From NCBI RefSeq assembly GCF_040905785.1, contig NZ_JBBDQW010000002.1:1-64000 (forward strand): a stretch of DNA of 64,000 bases, written 5' to 3'. Positions 34,658-42,695 of the stretch are shown here, piece after piece. The stretch comes from Tistlia sp040905785 (lineage in GTDB: Bacteria; Pseudomonadota; Alphaproteobacteria; Kiloniellales; DSM-21159). The notes below the pieces were generated by a model. That model saw nothing but the letters and a program-made list of their open reading frames with translations. It had not been told where the DNA came from and did no database searches. Numbering within the stretch: the first letter of the stretch is position 1; the number at the start of each line of letters is the position of its first letter. The position numbers and the translations under genes are program-made.

Positions 34658-36118
34658 TCAGGTCCGGCCGGTCCGGTGGCCGGCGGAGGTCGGCGTGCCG
34701 GACTCGCCGGCGGCGGCCTGGGTGACGGGCGCGCTGCGGCGAGGCCGCCAGGACTGCGCCATGCCGACGCCGAGCAGCAGGCACCAGGTCACGGTGATCG
34801 CGGGGATCTGCAGGCTGAAGTCGAGCAGGGAATGCACCGCGACCACGGCGGTGGCGGAGAGGGCGGCGATCGGGAAGACGACGTTCTGGCGGCGCTCGAA
34901 CAGCCCGGCCAGACAGCGCCAGGTCGCCAGGCCGAGGGCGGTGAGCAGGAGCAGCGCCGCCGGAATGCCGGCCTCGATCGCGAGCTCGAGGTAGGAGTTG
35001 TGGGCCTTGCGCATCGAGCCCAGGCCGAGGCCGAAGGCGTCGTCGCGATAGCGCAGGAAGACGTCCGGGAAGCTGCCCAGGCCGAAGCCGGTCAGGGGCC
35101 GCTCCGCCAGCGCCCGCGCGCCGAGGTCGAGCACCAGCAGCCGATGGTTGCCGGCCGAGGCGACGCCCTCGAGCCGCCCGATCAGCAGATCTCCGGCGCC
35201 GAGCAGCAGGACCGCCGCGCCGCCCCAGATCAGGCCCGCGAAGAGCAGGCCGCCGCCGCGCCGCCCTTCGTCCGCCCGCCCGACCTGCGCCCCGCGCCGG
35301 GCCAGGCCCACGACCAGCAGGCCGGCCAGGGCCGCCAGGGCGCCGCCGCGCGAGGTGCTGAGCAGCAGCGCGCCGCCGCAGACGACCAGACCGTAGAGGC
35401 AGATCCAGAAGCCGCCATCGAGCCCGTCGAGCAGGCGCAGCAGCGCGACACGCCGCCCGGCGCCGCGGGCGAGGCCGCCCGCGAGCCGCTCCTGCGCCAG
35501 CGCCGCAGCGACGACCAGGCCGAGTGCGGCGTAGGCGGCGAAAGAGTTGCGATTGACGAAGGTCGCGGTCAGCGAGTCGCGATAGACGTACTTCTCGTAG
35601 AGTCCCATCGCGTGGTTGCCGTCGAGGTAGGCGAGCAGCCCGTAGGTGGCGTAGGCCGCGGTCGAGATCACCACGCACCAGAGCACCGCCCGCGCGCGCG
35701 CCGGCCGGCGGCCGAGATAGAGCGCGAGCCAGAAGACGCCGCCATAGGTGCCCAGCCGGACCAGGCCGTCGATCGCCCGGTCGGGCTGAAGCCCGAGCGC
35801 GCCCTGCAGCGGCCGTCCGAGCGCGCGCTCCGCCGCCGCCCAGTCGGGGGCCTGCAGCGCCTCGGGTACCGGCGCCAGGGACTGCAGGGCCAGCCACAGC
35901 AGCACGCCCAGGAAGAGCAGGGCCATCGGCAGGCTGCGCCGTCCGGCGATCGACAGTCGGCGCCGGTCGGCGAGCATCGCCAGCGCCCAGAGCGCGAGCA
36001 GCAGTCCGACCAGAATCGCCATCAGGTTCCAGCCGAGCGGCCGGTTGGCGCCGAGCGGCAGGGGCGCCAGCGCGACGACTCCGAGCAGCGCCCAGAACAC
36101 CAGGCGGTGCAGCCTCAT
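34658..36118 (-). CDS. O-antigen ligase/polymerase family membrane protein (1)
   Basis: 486 residues with about 12 TM helices and a large periplasmic loop in the C-terminal half containing the conserved pattern RPLTGFGLGSFPDVF and MRKAHNSYLELAIEAG, the hallmarks of the Wzy_C/WaaL superfamily (PF04932). It lies 24 bases downstream of the WcaJ-like gene in the same direction, so it is likely the polymerase or ligase for the same repeat unit. A second member of this family is at 44475-45917. Confidence 0.88.
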   Translation of the reverse strand: MRLHRLVFWALLGVVALAPLPLGANRPLGWNLMAILVGLLLALWALAMLADRRRLSIAGRRSLPMALLFLGVLLWLALQSLAPVPEALQAPDWAAAERALGRPLQGALGLQPDRAIDGLVRLGTYGGVFWLALYLGRRPARARAVLWCVVISTAAYATYGLLAYLDGNHAMGLYEKYVYRDSLTATFVNRNSFAAYAALGLVVAAALAQERLAGGLARGAGRRVALLRLLDGLDGGFWICLYGLVVCGGALLLSTSRGGALAALAGLLVVGLARRGAQVGRADEGRRGGGLLFAGLIWGGAAVLLLGAGDLLIGRLEGVASAGNHRLLVLDLGARALAERPLTGFGLGSFPDVFLRYRDDAFGLGLGSMRKAHNSYLELAIEAGIPAALLLLTALGLATWRCLAGLFERRQNVVFPIAALSATAVVAVHSLLDFSLQIPAITVTWCLLLGVGMAQSWRPRRSAPVTQAAAGESGTPTSAGHRTGRT

Positions 36119-36142
36119 CGAGCGGGGTGCGAGACGGAGGGG

Positions 36143-37573
36143 TCAGTAGGCATTCTTGTCGATCAGCGCGACGAAGGGCGTGAGGAACAGAATGCGCAGA
36201 TCGAGCGAGATCGACCAATTCTCGATGTAGTAGAGGTCGGCCTGGACGCGCCGGCGCATCTTCTCCGGCGTGTCGGTCTCGCCGCGCAGTCCGTTGATCT
36301 GCGCCCAGCCGGTCATGCCCGGTTTCATCCGCTGGCGCGCCAGGTAGTCGGCAATCATGGCGGAGTAGTGGGTCTCGTGGGCGAGCGCGTGGGGCCGCGG
36401 GCCGACCAGGGACATGTCGCCCCGCAGCACGTTGACCAGCTGGGGCAACTCGTCCAGCGAGCTGCGCCGGAGCAGGGCGCCGACGCGGGTGACGCGTGGA
36501 TCGTTGCGGCGGGCCTGGGAGATGTCGCCCTCGGGTCCTGCGTCGGTGTCGGGGCCGGCCGCTGGACAGTCCCGCATGCTGCGGAACTTCAGCAGCTCGA
36601 AGGGACGGCTGTTGAAGCCGCCGCGCCGCTGCCGGAACAGGATCGGGCCGGGGCTGTCGAGGCGCACCGCCACGGCCAGGCAGAGCAGCAGCGGCGACAG
36701 CAGGACCAGCAGCAGCGCCGCCAGCAGCCGGTCCTCGACGTCCTTCAGCAGCAGCTGCCACGCCGTCAGCGGCCGCCGCCAGACGTGCAATGTCGGGATG
36801 CCGGCGAGGCGGCCGAAACCGTAGACCGGCACCTCCAGGTCGGGCAGCTCGGGCACCAGCCGGACGTCGATCGGCAGACCGCGCACCGCGCGCATGACCC
36901 GGCGCAGGACGTCGCCGGCCCCGTTCGGCGCGGCGACGATCAGCTCCTCGATCCGGCGCTCGCGCAACAGGGTCTCGAGGTTCGCGAGATCGCCGATGGT
37001 GCCGGGGGCGTCGCGGTCCTGGCGGAGCGAGATCAGGCCGACGATCTCGTAGTCGCCGGTGTCCCGCAGCTGCTCTGCGATGCCTTGCGCCAGCGTCCCC
37101 GAGCCGACCACGGCCAGGCGCTTCAGTGCCAGGCCGCCGGAGCGCCAGCGGGAAATCTGGCTCGCGGCCAGGGCGCGCACCGTGACTAGGCCGGCGAGGC
37201 CGAGGACGGCCCAGAGCAGGAACCAGCCGCGCGAGTAGATCGTCGTCGTCTGGGTCAGGGCCGAGAGCGCCAGGAGCGCGCCCAGCACGATCGACCAGCC
37301 GAACATGCTGCGCGCCATCTGGGGCACCGGGTGGCGCAGGCGATCGGTCCGGTACACGCCGGAGAGCTGCATGACGTTGAGGGTCAGGACGGCGGCGGCG
37401 GCCAGCGCCGTCAGGTAGGCCGAGGGCAGGTCGGCGGGTCGGTCGACCTGCAAGCCGCGCAGCAGGTAGGCGAGGTAGCCGGCGACCAGGACGACGACGA
37501 CGTCGAGCAGGCGCAGCAAACCGCCGAGCAACGCTTCCGGATCGCTCTCCGTGCCGGTCCTGCCCCTTGCCAT
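36143..37573 (-). CDS. Undecaprenyl-phosphate sugar phosphotransferase (WcaJ-like)
   Basis: 476 residues, initiating enzyme that puts the first hexose-1-phosphate on undecaprenyl phosphate. Four to five N-terminal TM helices, a CoA-binding-like domain (LAVVGSGTLAQGIAEQL), a membrane-embedded helix near 283-303 and the catalytic sugar transferase domain: SPGPILFRQRRGGFN, FELLKFRSM, SLDELPQLVNVLRGDMSLVGPRP and GMTGWAQINGLRGET. AGGAGGGGGG just ahead of the ATG is a very strong ribosome site. The preference for glucose or galactose cannot be read. Confidence 0.95.
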   Translation of the reverse strand: MARGRTGTESDPEALLGGLLRLLDVVVVLVAGYLAYLLRGLQVDRPADLPSAYLTALAAAAVLTLNVMQLSGVYRTDRLRHPVPQMARSMFGWSIVLGALLALSALTQTTTIYSRGWFLLWAVLGLAGLVTVRALAASQISRWRSGGLALKRLAVVGSGTLAQGIAEQLRDTGDYEIVGLISLRQDRDAPGTIGDLANLETLLRERRIEELIVAAPNGAGDVLRRVMRAVRGLPIDVRLVPELPDLEVPVYGFGRLAGIPTLHVWRRPLTAWQLLLKDVEDRLLAALLLVLLSPLLLCLAVAVRLDSPGPILFRQRRGGFNSRPFELLKFRSMRDCPAAGPDTDAGPEGDISQARRNDPRVTRVGALLRRSSLDELPQLVNVLRGDMSLVGPRPHALAHETHYSAMIADYLARQRMKPGMTGWAQINGLRGETDTPEKMRRRVQADLYYIENWSISLDLRILFLTPFVALIDKNAY

Positions 37574-37655
37574 GTCATCCCCCCTCCTGGCGCCTAGTTG
37601 GTAGCTGCGGCGCGTCCCGACGGCAAGCTTCGGGTTAGCGGCACGGTGGTTGAGC

Positions 37656-38324
37656 TCACGTTCGATGCAACCACCAGGACTCTTCGTTGAGCGAGTAGAC
37701 CGGGCTGTAGTGACGGATTCGCTCCGCAGGCATGACAGCCGGGATCTGGTTGTCCAGGACGAAGGCCGAGCCCTCGAGCTCGACCACCAGGACCGCGTGC
37801 TGGACCCGTAGGTTGAGGTCGTTGACGATGACGATGCGCAGCCGCTCTCCGGGCCAGCCGAGCGCGCGCAGCGACAGGAACTTGGCGATCGCGTAGTCCT
37901 CGCAGTCGCCGTCCTTGTCGAAGAACTGGCCGGGCGTCGCCCAGTAGTCCTCGACCCCCCAGTTGCGCGGGTCGATGACGTAGCGATGCTCGTTCATGTA
38001 GCGGTTGACGGCGTCGATCTGACTCTGTGGATCGCGGCCGGCCTGTCCGTAGAGGAAGCCTTCCCACTCGGCCAGGTCGCAGCGGTCGAACGAGCCGGCG
38101 CTGCAGACCTCGTCGGGCGGACGGTCGTCGAAGTGGCGGGCCAGGGCGCCGCGCCACTTCGGGAAGAGCGCCAGGTTATCGCTGCGGATCGTGGCCCTGC
38201 CGAACACCTGGTCGAGCACGCTCGGGTCGGCTGCTTGCGAGTCGACCGGCAGGGCCAGCATCAGGATGCCCGTCAGGACGCAGAGCGCGCTGCACAGGCC
38301 GAGGGGGCGCCGCCGTCGGGACAT
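37656..38324 (-). CDS. LapG-like periplasmic cysteine protease (BTLCP)
   Basis: 222 residues with a signal peptide (cleaved near DSQAA). Catalytic triad Cys141 (FDKDGDCEDYAIAK), His176 (RVQHAVLVVE) and Asp191 (FVLDNQ) of the bacterial transglutaminase-like cysteine proteinase family (PF06035). The well-studied member LapG clips a giant type I-secreted adhesin off the surface under control of the c-di-GMP receptor LapD. Here the divergent neighbour is a membrane receptor with a degenerate HD-GYP domain, and a LapB/LapC-like exporter is 10 kb away. It precedes the WcaJ-like gene by 82 bases on the same strand. Confidence 0.9.
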   Translation of the reverse strand: MSRRRRPLGLCSALCVLTGILMLALPVDSQAADPSVLDQVFGRATIRSDNLALFPKWRGALARHFDDRPPDEVCSAGSFDRCDLAEWEGFLYGQAGRDPQSQIDAVNRYMNEHRYVIDPRNWGVEDYWATPGQFFDKDGDCEDYAIAKFLSLRALGWPGERLRIVIVNDLNLRVQHAVLVVELEGSAFVLDNQIPAVMPAERIRHYSPVYSLNEESWWLHRT

Positions 38325-38396
38325 GGACCGGTTTCCTCACTCCTCCGCGGCCGGGTCGATCGCTCGCCGGGGCGGGAACAGCAGTCTCGCGACTTT

Positions 38397-38417
38397 CGCT
38401 TAACGTTAACTTAAGCG
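38397..38417. promoter_or_regulatory. AT-rich palindrome between the LapG-like and receptor genes
   Basis: CGCTTAA (38397-38403) and TTAAGCG (38411-38417) are perfect complements with a 7-base centre cgttaac that itself contains GTTAAC. In a 142-bp divergent promoter region of GC-rich DNA this is a strong operator candidate that could control both genes. Confidence 0.5.
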
Positions 38418-38467
38418 CGCGTGATCTAGCCTCAGCGCCCGTTCCCAGGCCTTTCCGCGGAAGCCCA

Positions 38468-40657
38468 ATGGCCCTTGCCGCCCAGACCCCTCCGACCGGA
38501 CCCTCGCACGATGCGCCGGGCGTAGCCCCGAGCGAGTCCGAGGCTGCGCCGCAGGAAGCGGCCGGTCAGGGGGGGCCGGACTGGCGGCCCTGGTCGGTCG
38601 GCCTGCTGCTGCTGCTGGCGGCGCTCGCCGGCGTCTACTGGGTGTTCGGCTTCGTCGAGGCGCAGCGCCAGCAGGAGCTGCGGGTCTGGCAGGACCGACT
38701 GGCCCTGGTCGCCGAGAGCCGCGCGGCGGCGGTCGACGAATGGCTGCGCGGGCAGCGCGCCGAGATCGCCGGGCTCGCCGACAATGCCTCGCTGCGCCTG
38801 CTGCTGAGCGAGCTCGCCCTGGCCGGCGGCGACTTGGCCGCCGTCACCGATCTGGAAGGCCAGCGCGGATACATCGACAATCTGCTGACCGTCACCGCCG
38901 AGCGCGCCGGCTATGCCGAGCGCTCGTCCCAGCCGGCGGTCGGCGCCAACCTGCCGTCGACTGTCCACGCCGGGCTGGCCGCGCTCGACGCCGACGGCCG
39001 CCTGGTCGTCGCGACCTCCGCCTTCGAGACCGGGCCTGTCGGTGGCGCGGCGCCGCGGCCGAATCCCGCGCCCTCGTTCCGCCTCGACCCCGAAGCCGGC
39101 CTGAGGCTGCGCCTGGTCGCGCCGATCTATGCCCTGCAGGGCGAGGCGGCGCCGGGCCGGGAGGTCGGCTGGCTGGTCGCCCAGCGGCCGGCGGGCGAGC
39201 GGCTCCGGGGGCTGCTGCGGCAACCCGGCCTGCCGGCGGCGGGCCTCGAGACCTGGCTGCTGCGCCGCCAGGGGGCCGCGGTCGAGTACCTGCTCGAGGC
39301 GGCAGGGGCGGCCGGCGGCCTGCTCGCCGCCGACACGCCGGAGCTGGCGGGGGCCGCGGCGCTCGCCGAGCCCGGCGGCTTCGGCATCCGCCGCGGCCGG
39401 GACGGCGGCGAGCTGCTGGCGACCTCGCGCCGTCTCGCCGAGGCGCCGCTGAGCCTGATGGTCAGCGTCGAGCGCGCGGTAGCCCTGTCCGAGAGCGAGG
39501 CGCGCCTCGGCCGGCTGCTGACGCTGCTGCTGCTCGCCATCGGGCTGGTCGGCGCCGGCATGGCGGTGCTCTGGCGGCACGGCGCCTCGCGCCGCGCCCG
39601 CGCGGCGGCCCTGGCCTATCGCCGCACCGCGCAGGCGCTCGCCGAGCAGCGCGACCTGCTGCGCCTGGTCACCGACAGCCAGCCAACGGCGATCACCATC
39701 CTGGACGAGGCCGGGTGCTATCGATTCGCTAACCGCACCGCAGGGCTGCGCGCCGGACTGGACAGCGCCGACCTGCTGGGCAAGGAGCTCACGGCGGTAC
39801 TTGGACCGGCCGCGGCGCAGCGGACGCTGGCGCTCGCCGCGCAGGCGCGCGACAGCGGGCAGCCAGTCAGCGACAGCCTGCGCATCGAGCCGGCCCAAGC
39901 CGAAGCGACGGGGACCGAAGCGACGGGGGCCGAAGCGACGGGCGCCGAGGCCGCCGAGCAGCGGCGCGTCTACGCCAGCGATCACATTCCGGTGCCGCGC
40001 AGCGCCGCCCTCGGCACCGCCGTGCTGGTCGTCGAGCGCGACCTGACCGTGGAGTTCCGCGAGCGAGCCCGCCGCGAGCGCGCGCTCAACGACCTGGTCG
40101 AGGCCCTGGTCCGCCTCGTCGACCGCCGCGATCCCTTCGCCGCCGACCACTCCCAGAAGGTCGGCCGGCTGGCCCAGCGCCTGGCCCGCGAGATGGGCCT
40201 CTCCGAGGGCGACCGGGAGACCGCGCGCATCGCCGGGCTGCTGATGAACGTCGGCAAGATCGCCGTGCCGGAGGATGTGCTGACACGCAAGGGTGGGCTG
40301 TCGGCGGAGGAGCGACGCCTGGTCCGCGATTCCCTGGGCGCCAGCGCCGAGCTGCTGCAGGGCATCGAGTTCGACGGACCGGTCGCCGAGACCCTGCGGC
40401 AGGCTCGGGAGGGCGCCGGTACGGAGTCGGCAGGCGCCCGCGCGACCCTGGCCCCGGCGCGGATCCTGGCGGTCGCCAACGCCTTCGTCGGCATGGTCAG
40501 CGACCGCGCCTGGCGCGACCGACTCGGCGTCGACGAAGCCATCGCCGAGATCATGGCCGGCATCGGCACGCGCTACGACCGCGGAGCGGCCGCCGCCCTG
40601 GTCGGCTACCTCGACAACAAGGGCGGCCGCGCCGACTGGGAGCGGTCAGGCGCATGA
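38468..40657 (+). CDS. Membrane receptor with PAS and degenerate HD-GYP domain
   Basis: 729 residues. TM1 (about 42-64), a ~285-residue periplasmic sensor, TM2 (about 349-370), a PAS domain (LLRLVTDSQPTAITILDEAG ..., about 392-500) and a C-terminal HD-GYP-like domain (about 530-715). The first His (DHSQKVGRLAQRLA, near 560) remains, but the HD pair is Met593-Asn594 (LLMNVGKIAVPEDVL), and the later HHE and GYP motifs are missing. So it should not hydrolyse c-di-GMP and may bind a ligand or a partner instead. Divergent to the LapG-like gene, it is placed like a LapD substitute. A 15-bp repeat expands the PAS-HD linker. Confidence 0.8.
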   Translation: MALAAQTPPTGPSHDAPGVAPSESEAAPQEAAGQGGPDWRPWSVGLLLLLAALAGVYWVFGFVEAQRQQELRVWQDRLALVAESRAAAVDEWLRGQRAEIAGLADNASLRLLLSELALAGGDLAAVTDLEGQRGYIDNLLTVTAERAGYAERSSQPAVGANLPSTVHAGLAALDADGRLVVATSAFETGPVGGAAPRPNPAPSFRLDPEAGLRLRLVAPIYALQGEAAPGREVGWLVAQRPAGERLRGLLRQPGLPAAGLETWLLRRQGAAVEYLLEAAGAAGGLLAADTPELAGAAALAEPGGFGIRRGRDGGELLATSRRLAEAPLSLMVSVERAVALSESEARLGRLLTLLLLAIGLVGAGMAVLWRHGASRRARAAALAYRRTAQALAEQRDLLRLVTDSQPTAITILDEAGCYRFANRTAGLRAGLDSADLLGKELTAVLGPAAAQRTLALAAQARDSGQPVSDSLRIEPAQAEATGTEATGAEATGAEAAEQRRVYASDHIPVPRSAALGTAVLVVERDLTVEFRERARRERALNDLVEALVRLVDRRDPFAADHSQKVGRLAQRLAREMGLSEGDRETARIAGLLMNVGKIAVPEDVLTRKGGLSAEERRLVRDSLGASAELLQGIEFDGPVAETLRQAREGAGTESAGARATLAPARILAVANAFVGMVSDRAWRDRLGVDEAIAEIMAGIGTRYDRGAAAALVGYLDNKGGRADWERSGA
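39901..39945. repeat. Three-copy 15-bp in-frame repeat in the receptor gene
   Basis: Units start at 39901, 39916 and 39931 (CGAAGCGACGGGNNC), encoding repeated EATG-A/T pentapeptides inside the PAS domain region. The copies differ at only two positions each. Confidence 0.9.
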
Positions 40658-40764
40658 GATCCCGCCGCGCTTTCCCCCGGAGCGGGAATAGAGGGCTGGA
40701 CCCTCCCGCGCGCCACCCTTACCTTTCGGCCCGTCGGCCCCATCTATGGCTGAGGAGGTCATCG

Positions 40765-41544
40765 GTGGCATTGTTGGGCAGGCTGCAGGCGAGCGTGACG
40801 CGCGGCGAAGAAAACCCGGATGTGCGTCGCAGCGTGCCGGAGGATCTCCGCCTCTACGCCATCGGCGACATTCACGGTCGGCTCGATCTGCTGGAAGCGC
40901 TGCACGACCGGATCCGGGAGGATGCGGCGGGCCGCCAGGCCCGGCGCCGTCAGCTCGTCTATCTCGGCGACTACGTCGATCGCGGCCTTGCGTCCCGGCA
41001 GGTCGTGGACACGCTCATCGCCCAGCCCCTGGAGGGCTTCGAGGCCGTCCACCTGCTGGGCAACCACGAGTTCTTCCTGCGCCGCTTCCTGAGCCAGCCC
41101 GGCAGCGGCGACATCTGGCTGATGAACGGCGGCGAGACCACCCTGCAGAGCTACGGCATCGAGCCCTGGGACGACCCGCCCGGCGGCAGCGAGCGCCTGC
41201 CCTGGCTCTCGAGCCGCTTCGAGGCGGCGCTGCCGGAGAGCCACCGCCGCTTCTTCGACGGCCTGGCGCTGACCCACGAGGCGGGCGACTACCTCTTCGT
41301 CCATGCCGGCGTCCGTCCCGGTGTCCCGCTCGACCGGCAGGTCGCCGAGGATCTGATCTGGATCCGCGAGCCCTTCCTGCGTTCGCAGGAGGAGTTCGGC
41401 AAGCTGGTCGTCCACGGCCACACGCCCGACGTCGGACCGGTGCAGCGCGGCAACCGCATCTGCGTCGATACCGGCGCCTGCTACGGCGGCAAGCTGACCG
41501 CGCTGGTGTTGCAGGGTGACGAGCAGAGCTTCCTCCAGGCCTGA
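40765..41544 (+). CDS. PPP-family protein phosphatase (calcineurin-like)
   Basis: 259 residues from GTG 40765, which has GAGGAGG 7 bases upstream. The metallophosphoesterase motifs of PPP enzymes are complete: GDIHGR, GDYVDRG, GNHE, HAGV and VHGHT. These act on phospho-Ser/Thr proteins or small phosphorylated compounds. The last 29 bases overlap the nucleotidyltransferase gene, implying coupled function. In this neighbourhood a tyrosine autokinase and an HprK-like kinase provide possible counterparts, which is inference. Confidence 0.88.
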   Translation: MALLGRLQASVTRGEENPDVRRSVPEDLRLYAIGDIHGRLDLLEALHDRIREDAAGRQARRRQLVYLGDYVDRGLASRQVVDTLIAQPLEGFEAVHLLGNHEFFLRRFLSQPGSGDIWLMNGGETTLQSYGIEPWDDPPGGSERLPWLSSRFEAALPESHRRFFDGLALTHEAGDYLFVHAGVRPGVPLDRQVAEDLIWIREPFLRSQEEFGKLVVHGHTPDVGPVQRGNRICVDTGACYGGKLTALVLQGDEQSFLQA

Positions 41545-42607
41545 GGGGCCGGCGACGGCCGACCCCGCGGGCGGGGCTCTCGCCGCCTGGCGCCGGATCG
41601 CGACGGGTCGCGCCGAGGCGCCGCTGCCGCCGGGCGCCGGCGAAAGCCTCGCCGCCTTCACGGGAGCCGCCGGCGCTGATTGGCTGCTCGGCCCCGAGGC
41701 GGGCCTCGATCCCGGCCGCGTCGAGGCGAGCCGGCTGTTCAACCGCTTCGCCCGGGCACGGCACGAGAGCGTCCTGGCGGACATCCTCGAGGCCGGCATC
41801 CCCATCGTCGCGCTCAAGGGCTTCGCCTCGGCCTACCAGCTCTTTCCGGATCCCGACCTCAGGGCCATGGGCGACCTCGACCTGCTGGTCCGCCCCCGGG
41901 ACCGTGACCGGCTGATTGCGCTCCTGGCAAGTCAGGGCTTCGCCTTCCAGGTCATGCCGACGCGGCCCTGGGGCTTCATCTCGACCGCCAGCTACCAGCC
42001 CTTCGTCTCGCCCGACGGTACCGTCAACCTCGACATCCACGTCGCACCCGACTGCGCGCCGGTGCCGGCCTCGCTGTCGGTCGAGCAGCTGTTCGCCGAG
42101 GCGCAGCCGCTGCCGGGCTGCCGGCTGGACCTCCGCGGCCCGGCGCCGAACCACGCCTTCCTGCTGTTCGCCAGCAACGCGGCCAAGGACAAGTTCGGTC
42201 GTCTGGCGGTCAAGAAGGCGGTCGACGCGCTGCTGCTGCTGCTGCGCCGCGAGCGCGCCGGCGAGCTGGCGGTCGACTGGCCGACGCTCGCCGAGACCGC
42301 GCGGCGCGGCCGCTACCTGAAGCCGATCCGGGTGTTCCTGACGCTGCTCGGGCGCTTCGGCGCAGACCTGTCGGACCTGCCCGACACGCTGCGCCGGCCG
42401 CCGACGGGCCTGGCCGGCCGCGAGCTCGACCGGGTGGTGCGCGACTGGGACAGCTTCTTCGCGCGCGGCGAGGGTCTGGCCGACTACCTGCGGCGCGAGC
42501 TGCTGCTGACCGCCGAGCCCTCGGTCGCGCTCGCCAACAACTGGGCGCGGCTCAAGGGCTTGGTCCGGCCGCGCAGCGGCCTGCCCCGGCGCCTGCCGGC
42601 CGACTGA
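41516..42607 (+). CDS. PF14907-type nucleotidyltransferase family protein
   Basis: 363 residues from GTG 41516. It shows the signature of the uncharacterised nucleotidyltransferase family: IPIVALKGFASAY, then MGDLDLLVRPRDRDRL with the DxD metal pair, and NLDIHVAPD. In other genomes this family is found with HprK-related kinase A and PqqD-like proteins (from memory of the HPr-rel-A system), both of which are encoded at 22.8-24.0 kb here. The target of nucleotide transfer is unknown. It overlaps the phosphatase gene upstream and precedes uxs by 88 bases. Confidence 0.75.
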   Translation: MTSRASSRPEGPATADPAGGALAAWRRIATGRAEAPLPPGAGESLAAFTGAAGADWLLGPEAGLDPGRVEASRLFNRFARARHESVLADILEAGIPIVALKGFASAYQLFPDPDLRAMGDLDLLVRPRDRDRLIALLASQGFAFQVMPTRPWGFISTASYQPFVSPDGTVNLDIHVAPDCAPVPASLSVEQLFAEAQPLPGCRLDLRGPAPNHAFLLFASNAAKDKFGRLAVKKAVDALLLLLRRERAGELAVDWPTLAETARRGRYLKPIRVFLTLLGRFGADLSDLPDTLRRPPTGLAGRELDRVVRDWDSFFARGEGLADYLRRELLLTAEPSVALANNWARLKGLVRPRSGLPRRLPAD

Positions 42608-42695
42608 GCGACCCGCTGGAGAACCTGACCCGGATCGCGCGCGGCTGTGCTATGGGGGGTTCTGGGCCCAGCGGGGTCCATCGGGGGGAAATGGC

